14,012 nt of DNA, taken from assembly GCA_002336975.1 (NCBI GenBank), contig DDFA01000066.1:1-14012 (forward strand), given 5' to 3'. The notes below the pieces were generated by a model. That model did no database searches and was not told the DNA's origin. It saw only the letters and a program-made list of their open reading frames with translations. The DNA is from Phyllobacteriaceae bacterium UBA1940. Its GTDB lineage: Bacteria; Pseudomonadota; Alphaproteobacteria; Rhizobiales; Rhizobiaceae. Shown here piece by piece: positions 7,987-14,012 of the stretch. Numbering within the stretch: position 1 is the stretch's first letter; each line of letters begins with the position of its first letter. The position numbers and the translations under genes were made by a program.

Positions 7987-9387
7987 TCAGCACTCGACGA
8001 CGTTGACCGCCAGCCCGCCGAGGCTGGTCTCCTTGTATTTCTCGTTCATGTCGATGCCGGTCTGCCGCATGGTCTCGACGGCCGCGTCGAGCGGGACGAA
8101 ATGGGTGCCATCGCCCTTGATGGCGAGCGACGCCGCGGTGACGGCCTTCACCGCCCCCAGCGCGTTGCGTTCGATGCACGGCACCTGCACCAGCCCCGCG
8201 ACCGGGTCGCAGGTCATGCCCAGATGATGTTCGAGCGCGATCTCGGCGGCGTTTTCGACCTGCATCGCCGTGCCGCCCATGACGGCGCAAAGTCCCGCCG
8301 CCGCCATCGCCGACGCCGAGCCGACCTCGCCCTGGCAGCCGACTTCGGCGCCGGAGATCGACGCATTGTGCTTGATGATGCCGCCGATCGCCGCGGCGGT
8401 GAGCAGGAAGTCGCGGATGCTGGCCTGGTCGGCCTCGGGGTGGAAATGCAGCCAGTAGCGCAGCACGGCGGGAATGACGCCCGCAGCGCCGTTGGTCGGC
8501 GCGGTGACGACGCGGCCGCCGGCGGCGTTCTCCTCGTTGACCGCCATGGCGTAGACCGAGAGCCAGTCATTGGCGAGCAGCGGGTTTGGCCGGTTCTGCT
8601 GCCATTGCTCCTGCAGGGCGTCGTGCAGGCGGCGCGCCCGGCGCTTGACCTTGAGGCCGCCGGGCATGATTCCCTCTCGCGACAGGCCGCGTTCGATGCA
8701 GCCGCGCATCGCGTCCCAGACCCGGTCGAGCCCGGCGTCGAGTTCCTCGCGCGACTGGCGGGTTTCCTCGTTGGCGCGTTTCATGTCGGCGATCGACAGG
8801 CCGGACTTCTTCGCCATCGCCAGCATGCCCCTGGCGTTGGCGAAGGGATAGGGTACGTCGTTGGCGGCCGCCTCCGGTCCCCTCGCCTTCAGCCGCTGCA
8901 ATTCCTCGTCGGAGACGACAAAACCGCCGCCGATCGAATAATAGACGCGGCGCAACAGCAGGCGTCCGTCTGAATCATGCGCCGAAAACGCCATGCCGTT
9001 GGCGTGGCCGGGCAACGCAACCTTCTTGTCGAGCACAAGGTCGACCGCCGGGTCGAAGCGATAGGCGGGATGGCCGGGCGGAGAGACTTTTTTGCCGGCC
9101 TGGATGGCGGCGATGTCGTCGTCGGCCCGGTCGAGGTCGACAGTGACCGGCGTCGCGCCGTTGAGGCCGAGGATCACCGCCCGGTCGGTGCCGTGGCCGA
9201 TGCCGGTATAGGCCAGCGATCCGTGCAGGCTGGCCTTGAGCGCCGTCACCCGGGCGCCGGCGGGACGCGGCCAGTCGCCGGCGAGAATTTCGTCAAGAAA
9301 CCGCGCGGCCGCGGTCATCGGCCCCATCGTGTGGGAACTCGACGGTCCGATGCCGATCTTGAACAGATCGAATACCGACAGGAACAT
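7987..9387 (-). CDS. sdaA: L-serine ammonia-lyase (iron-sulfur type)
   Basis: The 466-residue single-chain enzyme deaminates L-serine to pyruvate and ammonia in the cytoplasm. The N-terminal domain opens with [19 protein letters not shown], the signature of the family. The C-terminal catalytic domain has [13 protein letters not shown] and the cysteines that hold the [4Fe-4S] cluster: C351 ([11 protein letters not shown]), C393 (MTCDPVAG) and C404 (VPCIERNA). The last residue is also a cysteine (C466, after NVVE). In the Legionella enzyme a C-terminal cysteine swings into the active site as the fourth cluster ligand, and the same is likely here. Length and motifs are complete. The ATG at 9387 has only a weak GAGG about 12 bases upstream. 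Confidence 0.95.
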   Translation of the reverse strand: MFLSVFDLFKIGIGPSSSHTMGPMTAAARFLDEILAGDWPRPAGARVTALKASLHGSLAYTGIGHGTDRAVILGLNGATPVTVDLDRADDDIAAIQAGKKVSPPGHPAYRFDPAVDLVLDKKVALPGHANGMAFSAHDSDGRLLLRRVYYSIGGGFVVSDEELQRLKARGPEAAANDVPYPFANARGMLAMAKKSGLSIADMKRANEETRQSREELDAGLDRVWDAMRGCIERGLSREGIMPGGLKVKRRARRLHDALQEQWQQNRPNPLLANDWLSVYAMAVNEENAAGGRVVTAPTNGAAGVIPAVLRYWLHFHPEADQASIRDFLLTAAAIGGIIKHNASISGAEVGCQGEVGSASAMAAAGLCAVMGGTAMQVENAAEIALEHHLGMTCDPVAGLVQVPCIERNALGAVKAVTAASLAIKGDGTHFVPLDAAVETMRQTGIDMNEKYKETSLGGLAVNVVEC

Positions 9388-9524
9388 GGCTGGCGCGACC
9401 TCAGGCTGGGTGATCTGCCGCCACTATTCTGTGGATCGGCGACGCCGCACTAGATTGAGGCCGACACGGTCGGGTCCGCAAGCGACATCGTTGCGCGACC
9501 ACAGGGAAAGGCGAAATGAGACGG

Positions 9525-9713
9525 TCAGCTCGCCGCAACGACGGCGGTCGTCTCGGCTCCGCCGATCAGCCAGGCCAGCAGGATGATGAATGCAAAGCCG
9601 GCGACGGCCTTCGCCGTAATGCCCCAGCACGATTTCTGAACGCCGTCGTCCATGTTCACTCGCAATTCGTGTACCGGATCGGCCCCACCGCCCCGGCGTT
9701 GAGACGGCTTCAT
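9525..9713 (-). CDS. small putative single-pass membrane protein
   Basis: A 62-residue frame from an ATG at 9713 encodes a charged N-terminal half and one hydrophobic segment at about residues 37-51 (VAGFAFIILLAWLIGG), with a short tail. A shorter start at the ATG at 9653 would leave 42 residues and keep the membrane segment. Neither start has a strong ribosome site, and I recognise no family. The clear membrane segment and the lack of any competing gene support it modestly. The following 137 bp to the sdaA start hold nothing else I can identify. Confidence 0.4.
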   Translation of the reverse strand: MKPSQRRGGGADPVHELRVNMDDGVQKSCWGITAKAVAGFAFIILLAWLIGGAETTAVVAAS

Positions 9714-9730
9714 AGTGAGTCCACAAACCT

Positions 9731-9809
9731 TTCGCAATTGCAAAAAATGGCGGAAAAGCGGCAGAACGCCATCAGCATTGGGTATCCTGGCGGAAATCCA
9801 TTCGCAATT
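9731..9809. repeat. two 9-bp words repeated in A-B-B-A order
   Basis: TTCGCAATT occurs at 9731-9739 and 9801-9809, and TGGCGGAAA at 9748-9756 and 9788-9796, all in the same orientation. They lie in the AT-richer gap between the small membrane protein and the carbonic anhydrase gene (9714-9929). This could be a cluster of regulator sites or chance. I see no other element in the gap apart from a short GC hairpin (9915-9927) just after the carbonic anhydrase stop. Confidence 0.3.
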
Positions 9810-9929
9810 TCAGCTATTTAGTCGAAAAATCCAACCTGGCGCCGGGCAACACCTGTGGCCAAATCGTGATCGCCGGTCGCGCGCCCGAAGCGTCGACGCC
9901 GCCGGGCCGATGCGCCGGCGACGCCGGTC

Positions 9930-10457
9930 TCATACCTCCCGCAATCCCTTGGCGAATCGCTTGCCATTGGCGACATAGTGAGCCGACGACATCGCCAGCC
10001 GCCCGGCCGCCGCATCGTCGAGCGTGCGCGCCACCTTGGCGGGCTGGCCGACGATCAGCGAATTGTCGGGGAACTCCTTGCCCTCGGTGACGAGCGCGCC
10101 CGCGCCCACCAGGCAGTTGCGGCCGATCTTCGCGCCATTTAGGATCGTCGCGCCCATGCCGACCAGCGAATTGTCGCCGATGGTGCAGCCATGCAGCATC
10201 GCCCGGTGACCGATGGTGCAGTTTTCGCCGATCGTCAGCGCAAACCCCGGATCTGTGTGCATGATCGTATGCTCCTGCACATTCGATCCCTTGCCGATGG
10301 AAATCGCTTCATTGTCGCCGCGGATCGCGGCTCCGAACCAGATCGAGACGTCCCTGCCAATTCGCACATTGCCGATGACTACCGCGTCGGGCGCGATGAA
10401 ATTGCTGGCGTGATCCTCGAACTCCGGCTGGACCCCGTCAATCGAATAGATCGGCAT
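9930..10457 (-). CDS. gamma-class carbonic anhydrase family protein
   Basis: The 175-residue protein is a left-handed beta-helix built from hexapeptide repeats (IGNVRIGRDVSIWFG, LTIGENCTIGHRAMLHGCTIG, LVGMGATILNGAKIG). The three expected zinc ligands are present: H67 (IMHTD), H84 (IGHRAML) and H89 (MLHGC). Family members are homotrimers. Some hydrate CO2, while others of the YrdA/PaaY type have little measured activity, so true carbonic anhydrase function is not assured. The ATG at 10457 has GGGAG 7 bases upstream; the longer frame above it is cysteine/serine-rich and not part of the family. It starts 22 bp after the small membrane protein gene ends and is probably cotranscribed with it. Confidence 0.9.
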   Translation of the reverse strand: MPIYSIDGVQPEFEDHASNFIAPDAVVIGNVRIGRDVSIWFGAAIRGDNEAISIGKGSNVQEHTIMHTDPGFALTIGENCTIGHRAMLHGCTIGDNSLVGMGATILNGAKIGRNCLVGAGALVTEGKEFPDNSLIVGQPAKVARTLDDAAAGRLAMSSAHYVANGKRFAKGLREV

Positions 10458-10479
10458 GATTGTGCTCCCGTGCAGTCGA

Positions 10480-10800
10480 TCAGAACTGCCCCAGCAATAG
10501 CACAAGCTCGAGGACAAGCACGCCAAGAGACAAAAGCCACACCACGCAGACCGCCGCCGCGCCCACCAGTTCCGGGTTGCCCATCCTCCCGTATCGGCGC
10601 GCCTTCAGCGCGTCGTTGAACAGCATGAACGGCCCGGCCACCATGGTCATGGCGAGCGACGCCGCCAGCCTGTCGCGCCGCAGGAATGGCGGCCCGAAAC
10701 CGAGCCGTTCGCCGGTCAGGATCTGCAGCAGCGTTCCCGACAGGCCACACAGGGTCAGGCCGGCGAGGAAGACAAAGAGCAGGCTCTGCATCAGGCTCAT
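10480..10800 (-). CDS. small three-pass membrane protein of unknown function
   Basis: The 106-residue protein has three hydrophobic segments at about residues 5-27, 45-62 and 79-104, joined by short basic loops (RRDR at 41-44, KARRYGRM at 66-73). I do not recognise the family and see no catalytic residues. The start is well supported by GGGAGG 5 bases before the ATG at 10800. It lies immediately upstream of the gamma-carbonic anhydrase gene and divergent from the unknown membrane-anchored protein at 10916. Confidence 0.75.
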   Translation of the reverse strand: MSLMQSLLFVFLAGLTLCGLSGTLLQILTGERLGFGPPFLRRDRLAASLAMTMVAGPFMLFNDALKARRYGRMGNPELVGAAAVCVVWLLSLGVLVLELVLLLGQF

Positions 10801-10915
10801 ATTCACCTCCCGTTTACCATGATCGCGCACTGTGACGCGATGATCATCGGGCATGGCGATGCAAGCGCCATGCCGGGGAAGTGTGCCGCACCGGCACAGA
10901 AATCAGGGACAGACC
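10801..10915. promoter_or_regulatory. divergent promoter region
   Basis: These 115 bp separate the divergent starts at 10800 (minus) and 10916 (plus) and must hold promoters for both. Only the ribosome sites are clear: GGGAGG for the left gene and AGGGA (7 bases before ATG) for the right one. No operator or -35/-10 pair stands out. Confidence 0.4.
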
Positions 10916-11644
10916 ATGCTGCGCAGCGACGCGATCGACATCCAGCCGGTCAGGCTGCTCGACACCAACTTCATGTGGCGGGTGTTTTTCATCTGCGCCG
11001 CGCTGGCGCTCATTTCGGTGGCGATCAGCGTGTCGGGACGCGTCGTCGGCCGCTCGATCGCGATGGCCGGCCACACCGACGACAGGACGGTGGTGGAGAT
11101 CGTCATCGGCAACAATGTCCTGGCGGCTCCCAAGAACATGATCCGGTTCGCCGAGGCGCGCCGGGACGGAATCGCCCCGAAGCTCGACCTCTACATGCGC
11201 TGGCCGGACATGAGCGGCTATTCGGACGCCGCCCGCGCCGACTTCAACAACGCCAACGGCAAACCCGACATCCTGTTCCTGACGTTTTCGCCGCGCATGA
11301 CGTCGCGCGACATGAGCGGCCGCTACGAGCCGATCTATTCATCGCTGACAGCCGCCTCGGACGACCCTGCGCCGGCGGGCCTCAGGAGCCGAAAGTTCAC
11401 GCCCAGTTCCGGATATGAAAACGAGACCCTCTATGTCGCGGAGCGTCCCGGTCACGACCCTTACGTGGTGCGTTGCCTGGCCACCGATTCGGGCGTTTCG
11501 CTGGCGCCGTGCGAGCGCGACGTCCATATCGGCGAAGATTTGAGCATGTCGTACCGCTTCCCGCGCGAATTGCTGGCGCAATGGAGCGAACTCGACGCGG
11601 CGATGCTCGCCAAGGCGCGGCAGATGCTGCGCACCGGCGGTTGA
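10916..11644 (+). CDS. membrane-anchored protein of unknown function
   Basis: The 242-residue protein has one hydrophobic segment at about residues 20-40 (WRVFFICAALALISVAISVS) with a short cytoplasmic N-terminus, leaving about 200 residues in the periplasm. This part begins with a beta-rich stretch (RTVVEIVIGNNVLAAPKNMI) and holds two cysteines (C187 in VVRCLAT and C199 in APCERD) that could form a disulfide. No enzyme motif is visible and I do not recognise the family. The ATG at 10916 has AGGGA 7 bases upstream, so the 21 codons before it are not needed. It ends 9 bp before the converging DUF3126 gene. Confidence 0.75.
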   Translation: MLRSDAIDIQPVRLLDTNFMWRVFFICAALALISVAISVSGRVVGRSIAMAGHTDDRTVVEIVIGNNVLAAPKNMIRFAEARRDGIAPKLDLYMRWPDMSGYSDAARADFNNANGKPDILFLTFSPRMTSRDMSGRYEPIYSSLTAASDDPAPAGLRSRKFTPSSGYENETLYVAERPGHDPYVVRCLATDSGVSLAPCERDVHIGEDLSMSYRFPRELLAQWSELDAAMLAKARQMLRTGG

Positions 11645-11653
11645 CGTGCCAGG

Positions 11654-11857
11654 TCAGTTCAGGTCGACGTCGAGAATCGCCATCGAGAAATTGTAGTCGC
11701 CTTCTTCCTCGTCCTTGTAGATCAGGCCGAGAAACTCGTCTTCGAGATAGAGTTCGCAGGAATCATCCTTGCGCGGCCGCGCCTTCACCTGCAGGCGGGG
11801 GTTCTGGAACACCTTCTTGAAATAGGCGTCGAGCTTACGAAGTTCTTCGGGTTTCAT
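11654..11857 (-). CDS. DUF3126 family protein
   Basis: The 67-residue acidic protein MKPEELRKLDAYFKKVFQNP... is a close fit to DUF3126, a short family of unknown function in alphaproteobacteria. The pattern RPRKDDSCELYLEDEFLG followed by IYKDEEEGDYNFSMAIL is characteristic. The family commonly lies directly after cysE in Rhizobiales, as here, which suggests but does not prove a link to cysteine synthesis. GAGAGA stands about 7 bases before the ATG. The 115 bp between cysE and this gene hold no further gene and may contain its own promoter. Confidence 0.88.
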   Translation of the reverse strand: MKPEELRKLDAYFKKVFQNPRLQVKARPRKDDSCELYLEDEFLGLIYKDEEEGDYNFSMAILDVDLN

Positions 11858-11972
11858 GAAATTCTCTCACATCAAAAAACGTCGCCGCTTCTGCCACGCG
11901 GCAAAAGCCAGTGTAAAGCGGGCCCCGCCGGGTCCAACGCCGGAAATCACCGATAAAGCCAGCGCCCCGGCG

Positions 11973-12812
11973 TCAGATATCGAACGTCAGGACCTGATCC
12001 ATCGATTGCGACGGCAGCAACTGGTCCATCTGGCGCGATGGCTGGGCGCAGCCCGATTCGCCGACGACCCGCGCCGGCACGCCGGCCACGGTCTTGTTGT
12101 TGGGAACCGAGTTGAGCACCACCGAACCGGACGCGATCTTGGTGCAGTGGCCGATCTCGATATTGCCGAGAATCTTGGCGCCGGCGCCGATCAGCACGCC
12201 GTGGCGAATTTTTGGGTGCCGGTCGCCGCCCTCCTTGCCGGTGCCGCCGAGCGTCACGCCGTGAAGAATCGAGACATTGTCCTCGACCACGGCAGTTTCG
12301 CCGACGACCAGCCCGGTCGCGTGATCGATGAAAATGCCCTTGCCCCATTTCGAGGCCGGATGGATGTCGGTCTGGAACACCGACGACGAGCGGCTCTGCA
12401 GATAGAGCGCAAAATCGCGCCGCCCGCTGTTCCACAGCCAATTGGCCAGACGATGCGTCTGCACCGCATGGAATCCCTTGAAATAAAGCAGCGGCATCAG
12501 GAAGCGGTCGCAGGCCGGATCGCGATCGAAATAGGCCTGCATGTCGGTGCGCACGATGTTCGACCATTCCGGTTCGGCGTCCGCCATCGCCCTGAACGTC
12601 TGCGCGATCAGCGTCGCGCCGACGTCCGCGTGATCGAGACGCAAGGCGATGCGGTGAATGACAGCGTCCTCGAGCGAAGCCTGGTTGAGCACCGTCGCAT
12701 AGATGAAGGCGGCGAGCAGCGGATCGCGCGCAACCGTTTCCCCTGCTTCGTCGCGCACACGGGTCCAGATCGGATCGACCGGCTGAAGCCTGGTCTTGGC
12801 GATGCTCGTCAT
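11973..12812 (-). CDS. cysE: serine O-acetyltransferase
   Basis: The 279-residue enzyme transfers acetyl from acetyl-CoA to L-serine, the committed step of cysteine synthesis. An alpha-helical N-terminal domain (about 10-140) precedes a left-handed beta-helix of hexapeptide repeats. The catalytic pair is visible by alignment with E. coli D143/H158: D149 in QTDIHPASK and H164 in FIDHATG. GETAVVEDNVSILHGVTLGG is highly conserved. The protein ends in ...TFDI; a C-terminal isoleucine is the residue that inserts into the active site of CysK to form the cysteine synthase complex. I chose the ATG at 12812 because family members start close to it; the longer frame adds 22 unrelated residues. No CysB-type or riboswitch element is evident upstream. 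DUF3126 follows. Confidence 0.95.
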   Translation of the reverse strand: MTSIAKTRLQPVDPIWTRVRDEAGETVARDPLLAAFIYATVLNQASLEDAVIHRIALRLDHADVGATLIAQTFRAMADAEPEWSNIVRTDMQAYFDRDPACDRFLMPLLYFKGFHAVQTHRLANWLWNSGRRDFALYLQSRSSSVFQTDIHPASKWGKGIFIDHATGLVVGETAVVEDNVSILHGVTLGGTGKEGGDRHPKIRHGVLIGAGAKILGNIEIGHCTKIASGSVVLNSVPNNKTVAGVPARVVGESGCAQPSRQMDQLLPSQSMDQVLTFDI

Positions 12813-12918
12813 GTGTCGGTCAGCCTTGTTGCGCTTGCCCTGCGTTGAAACGCACAGTATCGGCGTTCGTAACCGCAAGGAATTCAGTTTTCCTTATCAC
12901 GACTTCAGTTGGACTTCC
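12813..12918. promoter_or_regulatory. divergent promoter region of cysE and the crotonase gene
   Basis: These 106 bp lie between the start codons of cysE (minus) and the crotonase-family gene (plus) and must include promoters for both. TGCGT (12841-12845) and ACGCA (12850-12854) can form a short hairpin with a TGAA loop in either leader. Nothing else stands out. Confidence 0.35.
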
Positions 12919-13722
12919 ATGACGCCAGATCAAGCCCCGCCGGAACACATCCGCTTGAGCGTGACCCGCAACGGACCCGTGGCGCACATCCTGCTCGACA
13001 ATCCGGGCCGCAAGAATGCGGTCAACCTGGCGACCTGGCGGCGGCTTGCCCGCGAGCTGGATGAACTTGGCCGCGACGGCGTGACGCGCGCCATCGTGCT
13101 GTCGGGCGCGGCCGGCGATTTCTGCGCCGGGGCCGACATTTCTGAATTCGACGCGGTGCGCCGCGATGCCGCGACCGCCCGCGACTACGAGGCGGCGAAC
13201 TCGAACGCGTTCAGGGCGCTTCGCGACAGCGCGCTGCCGGTGATCGCCGCGATCGGCGGCATCTGTTACGGCGGCGGTTTCGGCATTGCCGCGGCCTGCG
13301 ACCTGCGCATCGCCAGCGCCGACGCGCGTTTCGCGGTGCCGGCGGCAAGGCTCGGTCTCGCCTATCCGGCAGACGCGATGACCGACATCGTCCGCTCGTC
13401 GGGCGACCAGATGGCGCGCTACCTGACCATGACCGCCGCGACCATCGGCGCGGCCGCGGCGCACCGGGCCGGATTCCTGCTCGAGCTTGTCGACAAGGCC
13501 GCGCTGCTCGACCGCGCAAACGAGATTGCGGCGACGATCGCCGCCAATGCGCCTTTGTCGATCCGCGCCTCAAGGCTGGCGATCGGCGCGGCGACGACGG
13601 GGGACACCGCGCTGATTGCAAACGCCAGGAAAGCCGGCGACGCCACGTTCGAAAGCGCCGACTACGCCGAGGGCCGCTCGGCTTTCCGCGAGCGGCGAAA
13701 GCCGGTATTCTCCGGCAAATGA
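12919..13722 (+). CDS. crotonase-fold (enoyl-CoA hydratase/isomerase family) protein lacking both usual catalytic glutamates
   Basis: The 267-residue protein has the crotonase fold and both oxyanion-hole segments: FCAGADISEF at about 68-77 and CYGGGFGIAAACDL at 116-129, which together hold the thioester carbonyl of an acyl-CoA. However, the residues aligned with E144 and E164 of rat enoyl-CoA hydratase are G122 and A142 (GGGFGIA, FAVPAARLG). Plain hydration of enoyl-CoA is therefore unlikely, and isomerase, thioesterase or lyase chemistry is possible. The ATG at 12919 fits the family start, with only weak ribosome-site pairing. Its stop codon overlaps the next gene's start (ATGA), showing translational coupling. 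An annotation as 'enoyl-CoA hydratase' alone would overstate what the sequence supports. Confidence 0.85.
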   Translation: MTPDQAPPEHIRLSVTRNGPVAHILLDNPGRKNAVNLATWRRLARELDELGRDGVTRAIVLSGAAGDFCAGADISEFDAVRRDAATARDYEAANSNAFRALRDSALPVIAAIGGICYGGGFGIAAACDLRIASADARFAVPAARLGLAYPADAMTDIVRSSGDQMARYLTMTAATIGAAAAHRAGFLLELVDKAALLDRANEIAATIAANAPLSIRASRLAIGAATTGDTALIANARKAGDATFESADYAEGRSAFRERRKPVFSGK

Positions 13723-14012
13723 CGCTTGTCGACAGTTCCATCCGCGAGCGGTTGCGCCAGCACTACAACGGGCCTGACCGCCACTACCACAACAATGCCC
13801 ATATCGCCGAACTGCTGGGCCTGCTGGCGCTCCACCACGGCGCGCTCGACGACGCGGAGGCGGTGGAAGCGGCGATCTGGTTCCACGACGCCATCTATGA
13901 CAGCCAGGCCAAGGACAATGAGGCGCAAAGCGCGGCGCTCGCCGCCGACTGGCTGGGCGAGACGGTCGCGCCCGACCGGCTGGCGCGCATCGTGCGGATG
14001 ATCGAGGCGACC
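13719..14012 (+). CDS. HD-domain metal-dependent phosphohydrolase-like protein (partial, cut by the window edge)
   Basis: The gene starts with ATG at 13719, overlapping the crotonase stop by ATGA, and runs open for 98 codons to the end of the window. It reads MTLVDSSIRERLRQHYNGPD, then RHYHNNAHIAELLGLL, then AAIWFHDAIYDSQAKDNEAQ. The spaced YHN..H and FHDAIYD motifs are those of the predicted HD-superfamily phosphohydrolases grouped as COG4339, whose substrates are unknown. The His and His-Asp residues should bind one or two metal ions. Members are about 200 residues long, so roughly half is missing. Coupling to the crotonase-like gene suggests a shared pathway or simply economical packing. 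Confidence 0.75.
   Translation, partial: MTLVDSSIRERLRQHYNGPDRHYHNNAHIAELLGLLALHHGALDDAEAVEAAIWFHDAIYDSQAKDNEAQSAALAADWLGETVAPDRLARIVRMIEAT

Noticed and set aside
8101..8973. Plus-strand open frame of 290 codons opposite sdaA
   Set aside because: SdaA on the other strand is complete with all cluster cysteines; this frame is its shadow.
9911..9928. GC hairpin just after the carbonic anhydrase stop, as a terminator
   Set aside because: The 5-bp stem has a 3-base loop and no T run; similar short GC stems are frequent by chance in DNA this GC-rich.

Overview
The window looks like two, perhaps three, unrelated pieces of DNA joined inside an elongation factor Tu gene. From about 2.25 kb to the right end the DNA is GC-rich and carries a gene set typical of Hyphomicrobiales (Rhizobiales), such as the Mesorhizobium/Phyllobacteriaceae relatives: D,D-carboxypeptidase with a SPOR domain, MipZ, a DUF1489 protein, the cysE-DUF3126 pair and a gamma-class carbonic anhydrase. 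The left 2.2 kb is much less GC-rich, uses mixed codons and holds a CHASE-domain histidine kinase that resembles those of candidate-phyla bacteria (Saccharibacteria-like; moderate confidence). The most economical explanation is a metagenome assembly that crossed between genomes in the highly conserved tuf gene. A real transfer cannot be excluded from sequence alone.

Layout. Positions 1-122 hold the end of an unidentified plus-strand gene. 183-2003 (minus) is the membrane histidine kinase. 2004-2170 has two neighbouring inverted repeats. 2164-3233 (minus) is tuf, with a foreign 3' end and an internal deletion of about 106 bp that breaks the frame. 3234-3548 is a gene-free divergent control region. 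3549-4859 (plus) is a secreted PBP5-type carboxypeptidase.

The minus-strand block 4900-9387 reads, in transcription order, sdaA (L-serine deaminase), a DUF1489 protein, mipZ (division-site ATPase), a VWA-domain protein and a membrane-anchored DnaJ-domain protein. The last three are closely spaced and look like one operon. A small putative membrane protein (9525-9713) lies upstream of sdaA.

From 9930 to 10800 (minus) a small membrane protein and a gamma-carbonic anhydrase form a pair. Divergent from them, 10916-11644 (plus) encodes an unrecognised membrane-anchored protein. DUF3126 and cysE (serine acetyltransferase) follow on the minus strand (11654-12812). Divergent from cysE, 12919-14012 (plus) encodes a crotonase-fold protein lacking both usual catalytic glutamates, overlapping by ATGA a truncated HD-type hydrolase.

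Most of the Rhizobiales part is ordinary core genome: cell-wall trimming, division-plane placement and serine use (breakdown by SdaA, cysteine synthesis through CysE). I found no tRNA, rRNA, CRISPR array, insertion sequence or phage gene. The items most worth a second look are the chimeric tuf, the mipZ-VWA-DnaJ operon and the crotonase/HD pair.
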